A stretch of 64,000 nucleotides of DNA from CAZDWZ01 sp964509425 (GCA_964509425.1 CAZDWZ010000001.1:186001-250000); one strand, 5' to 3'; shown: positions 49,616-59,298, counted from the first letter of the stretch. Program-made: numbers and translations. Notes: generated by a model not told the origin, from the letters alone.

Positions 49616-51085
49616 GTGAGATTTTCGAAGACTAAAACTTGTTTCATTCTGTGGCTCTTCGCTGCCGCTCTTCCGGCCGGCGCCGAGAATACGACTTTCC
49701 GTTCGCGATTGAATTTCAAGCTCTGCCCAGAATACATCCTTGGCGGCGTGACGCTCGAATATAAATATCGTGTTGGAGCCGATCCCAATTTCATCGCGCT
49801 TGCTGGACAGAACCAACAAATAAATTCCGGAAACCAGACCGGCTCGGTCGACGTGACGCTCCCAAGCACATTCGGTCAGACGCCGCTTGCCGTCGCTGCA
49901 TTTTGCCGAAATAGCTTTGGCCTCGGCCCGGCGTCCGCCGAGCGTCTTGTGTCGAACTGCGATGCTGCGAAGTTTCGCGACTCAGACGGAGACGGTCTCA
50001 CCGATAGTCAAGAAGATATTAACTGCAACGACAAATTTGACCCGGGCGAACCCTCGAATCTCTGGGCGAGAGATACCGATGGAGACGGACGGAACGACAT
50101 CAATGAAGCGCTCGAAGGCACCAGTCCGGTAAATGCCGGAAGCAGTCTCCGCCCGTGGATCTACGCGGGAGATAAGTTTGATCCGGATGGGAACGGAAAC
50201 TCAAACGCGGCGACGTGGCGGCCTTCAAACGGAAATTGGTTCATTCGCGATCTTGTCACTCTCGGAAACAACATCGCATTCCAGTTCGGGTTAAATGGGG
50301 ATATTCCATTCTTCTACAACTATCGAGTTGAAAATCCGGCTCCTCCAGTCGCGGGTATGAGGTTCTCCGACGTGGGTGTAATCCGGCGCATCGGCTTTGA
50401 TTACGTCTGGCTCTTTCACGGTCGTGGATTCGAGCAGTCAAACGGCACGTTCAAGACGTCACTCGCATTCGGCTCCTATGGTGACTACATCATCCTCGGT
50501 CCGTGGGAAAAACCAGGGGTAACAAATCCTGCGGTCGCACACGTCTACAACGGGGTTTGGTATTTTTACATCCTGAAGAGCAACGGATCCGTCGATGGTA
50601 TCGTGTGGGGAGGAAACGGCGATCTCCCGAAGCCGGCTGATTACGACGGCGACGGAATTTTCGATATCGCGGTTTATCGGCCCTCGGAACAGAAGACCTA
50701 TATCATCCGCTCTACGAACGGCTTGGGTATGGTTCATAAGTTCGGAACCGGCACGGCGGATTCGAGAGTGGTTGGAAACTACACAAACGACAATGTCCAT
50801 GACATCGCGTTCTGGGAACCCATCACCGCACTGTTTACAGTGATGAAGAGCGATAACGGCTTCGACGACGTTCAGGCCGCAAACCAGAATCCTGCGTACT
50901 ACCTGCAGATGAATCTCGGTGCATATGAAGCGACGCTGCCGCTCAATTGGCAGTTCCGCGGAGGAAAGCAGTGGTTCTCAGTCGTTGATCACACAACTGG
51001 AGTCAGGCAACTACGAGATCCGAGAAATCCCGGAACTCCTGTCGAGTCGCTTCAGTGGGGATTGCCGGGCGACGCTCAGGGTTGA
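49616..51085 (+). CDS. Secreted protein with calcium-type DxDxDG repeats and a VCBS/FG-GAP-like propeller
   Basis: A 489-residue exported protein. GTG at 49616 follows AGAGGTGATT and begins a signal peptide (CFILWLFAAALPAGAE). After about 95 residues of beta-rich N-terminal sequence come thrombospondin-type-3-like calcium loops (DSDGDGLTDSQEDINCNDKF and DTDGDGRNDINEA). The C-terminal 300 residues repeat blade-like units such as KPADYDGDGIFDIAVYRPS, as in VCBS/FG-GAP beta-propellers. It is probably surface-bound or released; adhesion or carbohydrate binding is a guess. The frame extends 5' to 49412 antisense to tilS and is not coding there. Confidence 0.75.
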   Translation: MRFSKTKTCFILWLFAAALPAGAENTTFRSRLNFKLCPEYILGGVTLEYKYRVGADPNFIALAGQNQQINSGNQTGSVDVTLPSTFGQTPLAVAAFCRNSFGLGPASAERLVSNCDAAKFRDSDGDGLTDSQEDINCNDKFDPGEPSNLWARDTDGDGRNDINEALEGTSPVNAGSSLRPWIYAGDKFDPDGNGNSNAATWRPSNGNWFIRDLVTLGNNIAFQFGLNGDIPFFYNYRVENPAPPVAGMRFSDVGVIRRIGFDYVWLFHGRGFEQSNGTFKTSLAFGSYGDYIILGPWEKPGVTNPAVAHVYNGVWYFYILKSNGSVDGIVWGGNGDLPKPADYDGDGIFDIAVYRPSEQKTYIIRSTNGLGMVHKFGTGTADSRVVGNYTNDNVHDIAFWEPITALFTVMKSDNGFDDVQAANQNPAYYLQMNLGAYEATLPLNWQFRGGKQWFSVVDHTTGVRQLRDPRNPGTPVESLQWGLPGDAQG

Positions 51086-51115
51086 GGACGAGCGACAACT
51101 GAATGTTGGCGTGAG

Positions 51116-51139
51116 AGTCCGGCTCGAGTGAGCCGGACT
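51116..51139. terminator. Probable bidirectional terminator hairpin
   Basis: AGTCCGGCTC / GAGCCGGACT is a perfect 10-bp stem with a GAGT loop, followed by a short T-run. It lies between the secreted-protein gene (+) and the convergent methyltransferase gene (-). Confidence 0.65.
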
Positions 51140-51165
51140 TTGGCACTGAACTTTTACTTCTGCAC

Positions 51166-52083
51166 TTACGGCACGCGCACCAGGATATTAAACTCATCGC
51201 TCCAGTAGTACGCGCTCGGACCGTCGACGATTTCCACGCGCCGCACGTTATTCGAGAACCATCCGAGCAGCCGCACGATGTCTTGAGGCAGGAACACGTG
51301 AAAGTGAATGGGATGGTCGGCCGCGGCAAGCTTCTCGGCATTCGTAAATGCTTCCTCATGCCGCTTCCCATCTACAAGAACGGAATATTCCAAATAGTGA
51401 TCAAAATCTCTCTCGCGCGAGGGGCGGAGGTAGTCGAGGACCATGTGATAGAGCAGGGTCCGCATTCTCGGGCAATCAAATGTCGCCCTCTTGTCAGGAA
51501 CAACGAGATACAGCAAACCGCCCGGCTTCAGCACCCTCATCCATTGTTCGAGTGCCCCGAGCGGGTTCTTCATGTGCTCGATCACATGAGCGGCAATCAC
51601 AAAGTCGTATTTTGCGGACGGTACCGTCTCAAGCGTCTCGGCGTCATCGATAATATGCGGCTCCACGAGCGGAATATCGCCGAGCTCTGAATATTTCACC
51701 TTGAGCTCGGCCACCGTATGACGATCGAGATAGTCGATATCCATCTTTTCGTGTCGCACCATTGGGCGGTGCAAGGGGCCAATCTCGAGACCCTTTCCGG
51801 AAAGATACGCCACGAAATGTGCTCGCCAGTCCCGGTCTTCAACGAGCACGGGAATGCGATCAGCCGTGTCGGCCTGAGGAATGTATGAGACGGGGTACCA
51901 TTCGGGTTTTTCTCGAATAACCGGAGCCTGAGGCTCCGGAGCCGGAGCTTCCGCCGCTCCGGCCTGCGCCGACTTTTCCGCTGCCGAGAGACCGACCAGC
52001 TTCACTGCGGAGCCGATCAGACCTCGTATCGCTGTTCGTGAAATAACTCGCTTTCCCGCCAAATCAAGTTCCGGAGTGTTCAT
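51166..52083 (-). CDS. Class I SAM-dependent methyltransferase
   Basis: A 305-residue protein. After a variable N-terminal 80 residues (with an Ala/Pro-rich linker) comes a Methyltransf_11-like domain: GLEIGPLHRP (motif I variant), DYLDRHTVAELK, DFVIAAHVIEHMKNPLGALE and the signature VLKPGGLLYLVVPDKRATFD. The HVIEH..P.. pattern is typical of methyltransferases acting on small molecules or sugars. The C-terminal part (FHVFLPQDIVRLLGWFSNN) often occurs in glycan-locus methyltransferases. Substrate unknown; a tRNA-Met gene lies upstream on the same strand. Confidence 0.82.
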   Translation of the reverse strand: MNTPELDLAGKRVISRTAIRGLIGSAVKLVGLSAAEKSAQAGAAEAPAPEPQAPVIREKPEWYPVSYIPQADTADRIPVLVEDRDWRAHFVAYLSGKGLEIGPLHRPMVRHEKMDIDYLDRHTVAELKVKYSELGDIPLVEPHIIDDAETLETVPSAKYDFVIAAHVIEHMKNPLGALEQWMRVLKPGGLLYLVVPDKRATFDCPRMRTLLYHMVLDYLRPSRERDFDHYLEYSVLVDGKRHEEAFTNAEKLAAADHPIHFHVFLPQDIVRLLGWFSNNVRRVEIVDGPSAYYWSDEFNILVRVP

Positions 52084-52251
52084 GAGAATCTAGACTCGTC
52101 GTTGTATACGCCGAACTTAGCAAATCGGGGATAAAACTGGAATTAGGCGACTGAGCGGCAGCGCGTCGAGGAGAGAGCCAGTAGCGAAGCCAAAGAAGTG
52201 ACAAGCCAGAAGTAGAAGACAGCGTATCTGCGAGGGAACGAAGAAAAAAAA

Positions 52252-52325
52252 TGGTGATGGGTGGAGTCGAACCACCGACCCTGGAATTATGAGCTCCATG
52301 CTCTAGCCAACTGAGCTACATCACC
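52252..52325 (-). tRNA. tRNA-Met, elongator type (anticodon CAT)
   Basis: The minus strand gives acceptor GGTGATG paired with CATCACC, anticodon arm TGGAG-CTCATAA-TTCCA, T loop TTCGACT and discriminator A; CCA is not encoded. The paired G1-C72 excludes initiator tRNA. A CAT anticodon could also belong to tRNA-Ile2, the TilS substrate; sequence inspection alone cannot settle this. Confidence 0.9.
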
Positions 52326-52454
52326 AGAACGAAAAAGAAATATATCCCGGCAGGGGGGAAACGGATACCTGAAGCGGAGAAAAAACTCAATCTGTGATTT
52401 GAAAAGGCGTCAAACCGGGCTAATACCCCCTAATGCGAAGTCCAGCCGGAAGTC

Positions 52455-53207
52455 CTACGGGAAGACGCGTGAGGCGAGGTCGACCTTCCCTTCCGCAACG
52501 TGCCGGGCCTCCCGGGCTACCTGCAAAATCCGGCCTGATCGAAGCTCCAGACAACTGAGCTTGTTACCAAAAACAAGCCCTGTGTCGATGCCCACCTTAT
52601 ACGGCAAATGATGCACCACTTCCCGATGCGGGGTGTGTCCGAAGACCACGGTTTTCTTGAACGGATGAATGTTGTGAAGAAACTCGTCCCGAATCCAGAA
52701 GACGTCACCGTCATTCTGCGCGTCCAGATCTCGAAGCGGGTTCAGCCCCGCATGCACGCAAATGAAATCGTCGACGATGACTATACTTTCAAGCTCACGG
52801 AAAAACTTTCGGTGCTCCACAGGCAAGGCGTCGACCATCTCCTCGACCGAGGCGAAGACGCTGATTCCGTAGCTCTGAATCGTTTCGACGCCCCCGTTGT
52901 AAAGGAAAGCTTCACCGAGATTGCCGCCGAAGCCGAGAAAGTCGAGAAGCATGTCCTCGTGGTTCCCGCGAAGGAAGCGCGTTCCTGGAAATTTAGATTT
53001 GAAGTCGAGAAGGAGATCCACAACCGCACGAGAGTTGGGACCTCGATCGATGTAGTCGCCGAGAAAGATCACGGTATCATCAGCACCAAGACCCTCTTTC
53101 GTCGTGAGGTGCTTGAGCAAAACCTCGGGTTCGGACGGACATCCGTGAATGTCTCCGACTGTGTAAACCCTCGCGCCCTTCGCTGTACTAACACTTGAAC
53201 AAGCCAC
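52455..53207 (-). CDS. Ser/Thr-phosphatase-type metallophosphoesterase (PrpE/ApaH-like)
   Basis: A 250-residue calcineurin-like phosphoesterase with the complete metal-site set: GDIHG near the N-terminus, GDYIDRGPNSRAVVDLLL, RGNHEDMLLDF, HAGLNPL and the last block VFGHTPHREVVHH. It could dephosphorylate phosphoproteins or dinucleoside polyphosphates. GTG at 53207 is the start, preceded by AAGGGA. It stands alone on the strand between lipB and tRNA-Met. Confidence 0.88.
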   Translation of the reverse strand: MACSSVSTAKGARVYTVGDIHGCPSEPEVLLKHLTTKEGLGADDTVIFLGDYIDRGPNSRAVVDLLLDFKSKFPGTRFLRGNHEDMLLDFLGFGGNLGEAFLYNGGVETIQSYGISVFASVEEMVDALPVEHRKFFRELESIVIVDDFICVHAGLNPLRDLDAQNDGDVFWIRDEFLHNIHPFKKTVVFGHTPHREVVHHLPYKVGIDTGLVFGNKLSCLELRSGRILQVAREARHVAEGKVDLASRVFP

Positions 53208-53355
53208 AAGATTCCCTTAACACGAATTACCGCTCTCGCCGAGTGTGACATTAGTCCCAAGCACGAGTTATACCCTGTTCTATGTTCGGTAAGTCCTCTG
53301 CGCAACTCCGAATTTCCGGCAGGTTGATTAGGATGCATTCCTTTCCGCGAGCGTC

Positions 53356-53997
53356 TCAGGAGACTGCACGGCGGTCCAGGGCCCTTAAAAATTCATCGAT
53401 TATTTGCTGCTCAATTTCCGCGCTGTCGAGAACACCAAGCTCCACTTGAGCGGAAGTTGCGACGGTATTTTTTTCCCCGCAGATGGGAAACAGCGAAAAT
53501 GGAGACAACTCACAGGAAATATTTACCGAAAATCCGTGATTTGTCACACCTCGGTGAATCTTCAGCCCAACCGAGCAGATCTTTCGATGTGACCCGACGA
53601 TCCAAACACCCGCCGGCTGCAGCTTCACCTCACACCTGACACCAGCCGCCGAGAGAGCTGAAGAGATTCCCTTGAGACCCCGGCTTACGAATTCTCTCAC
53701 GCCGAATCCCCGCTCCCGGAGAGCGACAACCGGATACAGGACGAGCTGACCGGGGGCATGAAAGGTTACCGACCCGCCTCGATCGGCTCGCACGACCTCG
53801 ACTCCCCTCGCCTCCCAATCCGCGGAATTTAGTTCACAGTGTTCGTCGTTGGTGCGTATTCCGAGGCTCAGCGTCGGCGGATGTTCGACCACAAGCAGCG
53901 TGTCTTCGGCTCGGCGCTCGAGCCGGGCCTGGATCAATTCCTCTTGTCGCTCCCTCGCCGCCTGAAAAGTCAACAATCCGCAGCGAAGGACGTTCAT
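53356..53997 (-). CDS. lipB: Octanoyltransferase LipB
   Basis: A 213-residue lipoyl(octanoyl) transferase that moves octanoyl from ACP to lipoyl-dependent enzymes. Family motifs are RGGSVTFHAPGQLVLYPVV, the catalytic-lysine stretch RKICSVGLKIHRGVTNHGF (here CSVG replaces the common AAIG), and a late Cys in SLFPICGEKN that would be the acyl-thioester residue. The start overlaps the lepA stop (ATGA), so the two are co-translated. LipA is not in the window. Confidence 0.93.
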   Translation of the reverse strand: MNVLRCGLLTFQAARERQEELIQARLERRAEDTLLVVEHPPTLSLGIRTNDEHCELNSADWEARGVEVVRADRGGSVTFHAPGQLVLYPVVALRERGFGVREFVSRGLKGISSALSAAGVRCEVKLQPAGVWIVGSHRKICSVGLKIHRGVTNHGFSVNISCELSPFSLFPICGEKNTVATSAQVELGVLDSAEIEQQIIDEFLRALDRRAVS

Positions 53998-55793
53998 CTC
54001 TCGAGTTTCAAAGCGGCAAGAAACGCATCTTGAGAAATTTGGACGGAGCCGACCTGCTTCATTCGCTTCTTGCCCTCCTTTTGTTTCTCGAGCAGCTTTC
54101 GCTTTCTACTGATGTCACCACCGTAACACTTGGCAAGAACGTTCTTCCGAAGTGCCTTCACGGTGCTTCGAGCGATAACTCGGCTCCCGATAGAGGCCTG
54201 GATGGGGATCTCAAACATATGTCGGTCGATGAGATCCTTCATCTTTTCGACGATTCGCTGTCCGTAGTGAAATGCGAATTCGCGGTGGATAATCACACTC
54301 AGCGCATCCACCGGTTCTGCGTTTACTCGAATATCGAGCTTCACCAGATCGCTGTCTTGGTAGCCTTCAAAATCATAGTCAAAAGACGCATACCCTTTCG
54401 TAATACTCTTTAGTCGATCGTAAAAATCTATGACCACTTCATTCAAAGGAAGCAGATACTCCAGAACAACTCGGCTCGAAGAATGAAAATCAAGCGACTT
54501 TTGCTTTCCACGTTTCTCCTCGCAGAGCGTGAGCACAGCCCCCAAATATTCTTGCCGAGTGTGAATCGTCCCCAAGATCACCGGCTCGGAAATAGACGCG
54601 ATGTCGCCGGCAGAGGGGAACTTAGCAGGGTTATCCACCTCGATGACCTCACCGGAATCAAGCTTCACACGGTAGACGACTGTCGGTGCCGTAGTGACGA
54701 GGTTGAGCTTGAACTCCCGCTCGAGCCGCTCCTGAACGATCTCCATGTGCAACAGTCCAAGATATCCGCAGCGAAATCCGAATCCGAGTGCGACGGAGGT
54801 CTCGGGTTCGAAGCTAAGAGCGGCGTCGTTAAGCTGCAGTTTCTCTAGTGCCTCCCGCAACGCGCCATAGTCATCCGCGTCACCGGGATAAAGGCCGCTG
54901 AACACGAACGGCTTCACCACCTGGAATCCGGGTAAGGCTTCGGAGGTTGGCTTGTACGCGTCCGTAATCGTGTCTCCGACCTTTGCATCAAGAATCTGCT
55001 TGATACTGGCCGAGAGATATCCGACCTCACCCGCCGAAAGCTGCTTCACCTTCGTTGGAAAAGGCGAGAAGACACCGAGCTCCAAAACTTCATAGACCGC
55101 CCCGGTCTGCATGAAGCGAATCTTGCTGCCCTTCTTCACCACCCCTTCCATCACTCGAATCTGAATGACAACTCCTTGATAGGGATCGAACCAACTATCA
55201 AAAAGCAGAGCTTTCAGTGGAGCATTCGCATCTCCTTTTGGAGCAGAGATTTTTTTAATCACCTGCTCAAGCAATTCCTTCACTCCGACGCCGGTCTTCC
55301 CGCTCACGGGCACGGCATCGGATGCGTCGAGGCCGATGATTTCTTCGATATCTCTCTTGGTGCTCTCGACATCAGCAGTCGGGAGATCAACTTTGTTCAG
55401 CACGGTAATCAGCTCAAGTCCGCCGTCGATGGCCGTGTACACGTGCGCAACAGTTTGTGCTTGAACGCTTTGGGCGGCATCGACGACAAGGAGCGCCCCT
55501 TCACATGCCGCGAGACTCCGCGAGACCTCATAGTGGAAATCCACGTGGCCTGGGGTGTCGATCAGATTAAATTGGTAGGTCAGTCCATCGTCTGCCTTAT
55601 AGTACAGGCAAACAGATCGCGATTTGATGGTGATCCCACGTTCTCGCTCGATATCCATGTTATCGAGCATCTGGTCCACGCGTTCACGTGCACTCACCGC
55701 TTTGGTGATATCCAGTATCCGATCGGCGAGCGTCGACTTTCCGTGATCGATGTGCGCAATAATTGAGAAATTTCTAATCCGGTCCTGACTCAC
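53994..55793 (-). CDS. lepA: Elongation factor 4 (LepA)
   Basis: A 599-residue translational GTPase at the usual length. G motifs AHIDHGKSTLADRI (G1), RERGITIKSRSV (G2), DTPGHVDF (G3) and NKVDLPTADV (G4) are intact. The LepA-specific C-terminal domain includes VKALRKNVLAKCYGGDISRK and KQKEGKKRMKQVGSVQISQ. It helps ribosomes during initiation and under ionic stress. GTG at 55793 follows AGGA by five bases. Confidence 0.97.
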   Translation of the reverse strand: MSQDRIRNFSIIAHIDHGKSTLADRILDITKAVSARERVDQMLDNMDIERERGITIKSRSVCLYYKADDGLTYQFNLIDTPGHVDFHYEVSRSLAACEGALLVVDAAQSVQAQTVAHVYTAIDGGLELITVLNKVDLPTADVESTKRDIEEIIGLDASDAVPVSGKTGVGVKELLEQVIKKISAPKGDANAPLKALLFDSWFDPYQGVVIQIRVMEGVVKKGSKIRFMQTGAVYEVLELGVFSPFPTKVKQLSAGEVGYLSASIKQILDAKVGDTITDAYKPTSEALPGFQVVKPFVFSGLYPGDADDYGALREALEKLQLNDAALSFEPETSVALGFGFRCGYLGLLHMEIVQERLEREFKLNLVTTAPTVVYRVKLDSGEVIEVDNPAKFPSAGDIASISEPVILGTIHTRQEYLGAVLTLCEEKRGKQKSLDFHSSSRVVLEYLLPLNEVVIDFYDRLKSITKGYASFDYDFEGYQDSDLVKLDIRVNAEPVDALSVIIHREFAFHYGQRIVEKMKDLIDRHMFEIPIQASIGSRVIARSTVKALRKNVLAKCYGGDISRKRKLLEKQKEGKKRMKQVGSVQISQDAFLAALKLER

Positions 55794-55819
55794 GAGTTCC
55801 TAAACAACATAGTACGATC

Positions 55820-56800
55820 TTATTTTGATAAATAGCTTTCAATCGTGAGCCTGAGTCCCCGCTCGAAGTCGGTGCCCGGCTTCCAACCAAGCTCCTGTTG
55901 AAGCTTCGTCGAGTCGATAACACTTCGCCGCTGCTCACCGGGAAGTGTCGGACCATTCGTGAAGCTGACCGCTTCACCGCTGTTCAGCTCACTCCAAACA
56001 GTCTTCACTACTCGAGCGACGTCGTTAACGGACGTCTCCTGACCGCGGCCCACGTTGTAGAGCAGAAACTCTCCTGGCTTCACCCGGTTTGCAGCAAGAA
56101 TATTTGCTGAGACGACGTCTCCCACGAATATAAAGTCCCTCGTTTGCCCACCATCGCCGTTGATCTTCAGCATTTCGCGTTGGAGAAGGCGTTCCGTGAA
56201 AACGGCAACAACTCCGGCCTCACCCTTCGGGTTCTGTCGAGGACCGTAGACGTTCGCGAAACGAAGGGAAACCGCTCCGATGTTATGCGCATGCGCATAG
56301 TGCTCAAGATACAATTCTGCCGCCCGTTTACTTACGCCGTATTGACTCTCGGGGCGTGTCCGGTGGGATTCGTCCGCAGGAAACTTTTCTTGCTCGCCGT
56401 ATATGGCGCCGCCAGTGGACGCGAACATGAAGCGAGAGACTTTCGCTTCTCGCGCGGCATCGAGCAACCGAACGGTTCCCAACACATTCGTGTGAGCATC
56501 AAAACAAGGATCCGCGACGCTTTTTCTCACATTCACCTGAGCAGCAAGGTGAAAAACCGCCTCCGGGCGGAACTCGAGAATGCCCTTTGCTGCCTCGGTG
56601 CTCGCCACATCCGCGATCAGCACTTGGCAGCTCTTCCCGGAGCCGAGTTCAATCAACTTCTGATTTTCTTTCTTTCCGGTCGAAAGGTCGTCAATCACTA
56701 AAACGTCGGCGCCCTGTTTGAGCAGCGTCTCGGCCAGATGCGATCCGATGAAACCCAAGCCACCGGTAACTACTGCACGGCGAAATCCAAGTTGTGACAT
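55820..56800 (-). CDS. NAD-dependent nucleotide-sugar epimerase (UDP-glucose 4-epimerase-like)
   Basis: A 326-residue extended SDR enzyme: VTGGLGFIGSHLAETLL binds NAD, VFHLAAQVNVRKSV follows, the active site has a Ser/Thr region (FASTGGAIYGE) and YGVSKRAAE supplies the catalytic Tyr and Lys. The substrate part (RFANVYGPRQNPKGEAGVVA) matches UDP-hexose 4-epimerases. It could make UDP-galactose, or UDP-galacturonate or UDP-arabinose from the products of its neighbours. The start overlaps the uxs stop by one base, so the enzymes are made together. Exact epimer unknown. Confidence 0.85.
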   Translation of the reverse strand: MSQLGFRRAVVTGGLGFIGSHLAETLLKQGADVLVIDDLSTGKKENQKLIELGSGKSCQVLIADVASTEAAKGILEFRPEAVFHLAAQVNVRKSVADPCFDAHTNVLGTVRLLDAAREAKVSRFMFASTGGAIYGEQEKFPADESHRTRPESQYGVSKRAAELYLEHYAHAHNIGAVSLRFANVYGPRQNPKGEAGVVAVFTERLLQREMLKINGDGGQTRDFIFVGDVVSANILAANRVKPGEFLLYNVGRGQETSVNDVARVVKTVWSELNSGEAVSFTNGPTLPGEQRRSVIDSTKLQQELGWKPGTDFERGLRLTIESYLSK

Positions 56801-57774
56801 TATCCAGTTCTCCCCAGACGTTCTCGAAATTCCGTTATCGTCCGCTTCAACCCGTCCTCAAGGGCGACCTTCGGTTCCCATGAAAGCTTCTGCTTCGCGA
56901 GAGTGATGTCAGGGCGCCGTCTCGTCGGATCGTCTGCCGGGAGCGGCTTCGAGACAATTTCCACCGGGTTTCCGGTGAGATCACGAATCTTCTCGGCAAG
57001 CACTTTTACCGTGATTTCGTTCGGGTTCCCCAGATTGACGGGACCCACGAAATCCTCACAGTTCATCATCCGAATCATCCCGTCGACGAGATCATCAACA
57101 AAGCAGAACGAACGCGTCTGACTTCCATCGCCATAAATAGTGAGGGGTTCTTTCCGAAGAGCCTGAACGATGAAATTTGAGACCACTCGACCGTCGTCGA
57201 ACAACATGCGTGGACCGTAGGTGTTGAAAATCCGGACTATCCTCACGTCGACTTTGTTTTGACGATGATAATCCATACACAGCGTCTCCGCGACGCGCTT
57301 CCCTTCGTCGTAACAACTTCGAATCCCGATTGGATTGACGTTTCCCCAATAACTTTCCTTTTGCGGATGCTCGAGCGGATCCCCATACACTTCAGAGGTC
57401 GACGCGAGAAGCAGTCGTGCGTGGACGCGCTTCGAGAGCCCAAGCATGTTGATGGTCCCGAGGACACTCGTCTTGATCGTTTTTACGGGATTGTACTGAT
57501 AGTGCACGGGCGAAGCCGGACAAGCCAGGTGATAGACCTGATCGACTTCAAGAAGCACCGGCTCGATGACATCGTGACGAAGGATTTCAAATCGGGGATG
57601 TTTTGCAAGCTGTTCGATGTTTCCCCGGCGGCCGGTGAAATAATTATCGAGACAGATGACATCGTTTCCCTCTGCAAGAAGGCGCTCACAGAGATGCGAC
57701 CCAATGAAACCGGCTCCACCGGAGACCAGAATCCGCTTCGGTCCGTTTCCGGATTTTAGATTATTGTTTGCCAT
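56800..57774 (-). CDS. UDP-glucuronate decarboxylase (UDP-xylose synthase)
   Basis: A 324-residue extended SDR. Near-diagnostic UXS segments are present: VSGGAGFIGSHLCERLL, LDNYFTGRRGNIE, HLACPASPVHYQYNPVKTIK, TSEVYGDPLEHPQ, and the catalytic SCYDEGKRVAETL. The C-terminal region TIYGDGSQTRSFCFVDDLV is conserved as well. The enzyme converts UDP-glucuronate to UDP-xylose. It follows ugd, which makes its substrate, after 12 bases, so the pair forms a UDP-glucose to UDP-xylose route. Confidence 0.92.
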   Translation of the reverse strand: MANNNLKSGNGPKRILVSGGAGFIGSHLCERLLAEGNDVICLDNYFTGRRGNIEQLAKHPRFEILRHDVIEPVLLEVDQVYHLACPASPVHYQYNPVKTIKTSVLGTINMLGLSKRVHARLLLASTSEVYGDPLEHPQKESYWGNVNPIGIRSCYDEGKRVAETLCMDYHRQNKVDVRIVRIFNTYGPRMLFDDGRVVSNFIVQALRKEPLTIYGDGSQTRSFCFVDDLVDGMIRMMNCEDFVGPVNLGNPNEITVKVLAEKIRDLTGNPVEIVSKPLPADDPTRRRPDITLAKQKLSWEPKVALEDGLKRTITEFRERLGRTG

Positions 57775-57786
57775 AGATCTCGCTGT

Positions 57787-59148
57787 TCACTTGCTCCCCG
57801 GTTGAGCAGTCACCGGATTCCGTCCCACTGAGTAATACGTAAAGCCGAGCCCTTTCATCTTCGAGGGATCGAACAGATTTCGCCCATCAAACATCACCGG
57901 TGCCTTAAGCATCTCTTTCATTCGAAGAAAATTGGGCCGTCGGAACTCTGACCATTCGGTAACAATGATGACGGCATCGGCAGCTTGCAAAGTCTCATAA
58001 TAGCCTTCCGCAAAAGCGAGCTTTCCATTCTCAAGAAGCTTCGGATCGGAGCTCGAAAAGATCTTTGCCGCATTCTCCATCGCCTCCGGATCGTATGCGA
58101 TGACACTGGCTCCCAACGCAGTAAGCTCCTGAATAACTGTGAGGCTGGGGGCCTCTCGCATGTCGTCTGTCCTCGGTTTGAATGCAAGTCCCCAGAGTGC
58201 AAACTTTTTCCCCTTAACGCCTGCAGCTCCGCCGAAGTGCTCGACGATTTTGCGAGTGGCCCAGCCTTTCTGGCGATTGTTTACGGCGTCGACGGCGGTG
58301 ATAATCTCGAGCGACAACTCATTCTCACGTCCGGTGCGCATCAGAGCCCGGACGTCCTTCGGAAAACAGGAGCCGCCGTAGCCGATGCCGGGAAACAAAA
58401 AGCTCGGTCCGATGCGGCTATCCGATCCGATTCCACGTCGAACATTTCCGACATCCGCGCCTACCGATTCACAGAGGGCTGCTATCTCATTCATGAAGGT
58501 AACTCGAGTCGCCAGCATCGCGTTCGCCGCATACTTTGTGACCTCTGCGCTCTTTACATCCATGATAAGAATCGGATTGTCAGTCCGAACGAACGGCGCG
58601 TAAAGCTCTCTCATCACCTCTGCAGCTTCGAGACTTGCTGTTCCGATCACTACGCGATCGGGCTTCATGAAATCATCAATCGCCGAACCCTCTTTCAAAA
58701 ACTCGGGGTTTGAAACAACCTCACAGCTGATGGACGTGTGTTTCGAGATCGCTTCTTTAACGAGCTCCGCGGTTCCCACAGGAACCGTCGATTTATTGAC
58801 GATAACTTTCGGCGCGTTCATGTGCTTGCCGATGCTCTCAGCCACGCCAAGTACGAACCGCAGGTCTGCCGAGCCGTCGGTGTCCTGCGGAGTTCCAACC
58901 GCAATGAAAATTACTTCTGATTGCTGAACGCCGTAAGCGATGTCGGTGGTGAAACTCAACCGGCCTTGAGCCGCATTTCGTTTGATCAGATCTTCCAGGC
59001 CCGGTTCGAATATCGGCACTTCTCCGCGCTTCAGCCCGGCAATCTTGTCTTCGTTGATGTCAACGCAGATGACTTCGTTCCCACTCTCAGCAAAACACGC
59101 GCCGGCCACTAGTCCTACATAACCGGTACCGATAACACCGATATTCAT
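57787..59148 (-). CDS. ugd: UDP-glucose 6-dehydrogenase
   Basis: A 453-residue UDP-glucose dehydrogenase. NAD-binding GTGYVGLVAGACFAESG, VNKSTVPVGTAELVKEAI, the active-site Cys in GPSFLFPGIGYGGSCFPKDV, and LWGLAFKPRTDDMREAPSL are all present. It oxidises UDP-glucose to UDP-glucuronate for the next gene, uxs. AAAGGAAATC precedes the ATG. It is the first gene of the ugd-uxs-epimerase set; about 300 bases with hairpin repeats separate it from the sugar transferase upstream. Confidence 0.96.
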   Translation of the reverse strand: MNIGVIGTGYVGLVAGACFAESGNEVICVDINEDKIAGLKRGEVPIFEPGLEDLIKRNAAQGRLSFTTDIAYGVQQSEVIFIAVGTPQDTDGSADLRFVLGVAESIGKHMNAPKVIVNKSTVPVGTAELVKEAISKHTSISCEVVSNPEFLKEGSAIDDFMKPDRVVIGTASLEAAEVMRELYAPFVRTDNPILIMDVKSAEVTKYAANAMLATRVTFMNEIAALCESVGADVGNVRRGIGSDSRIGPSFLFPGIGYGGSCFPKDVRALMRTGRENELSLEIITAVDAVNNRQKGWATRKIVEHFGGAAGVKGKKFALWGLAFKPRTDDMREAPSLTVIQELTALGASVIAYDPEAMENAAKIFSSSDPKLLENGKLAFAEGYYETLQAADAVIIVTEWSEFRRPNFLRMKEMLKAPVMFDGRNLFDPSKMKGLGFTYYSVGRNPVTAQPGSK

Positions 59149-59298
59149 GATTTCCTTTCCGAGGATCTACACACCGACCCGATGAACATGTTCACAAGAA
59201 AGAGCCGCAAGCAAAGCTCTAAAACCCGGAAGAGACTACACTAATCAGGCTGGAGAGTTCAAATTGCGGGATGGCAGAACAAAAAATGGAATTGGAGG

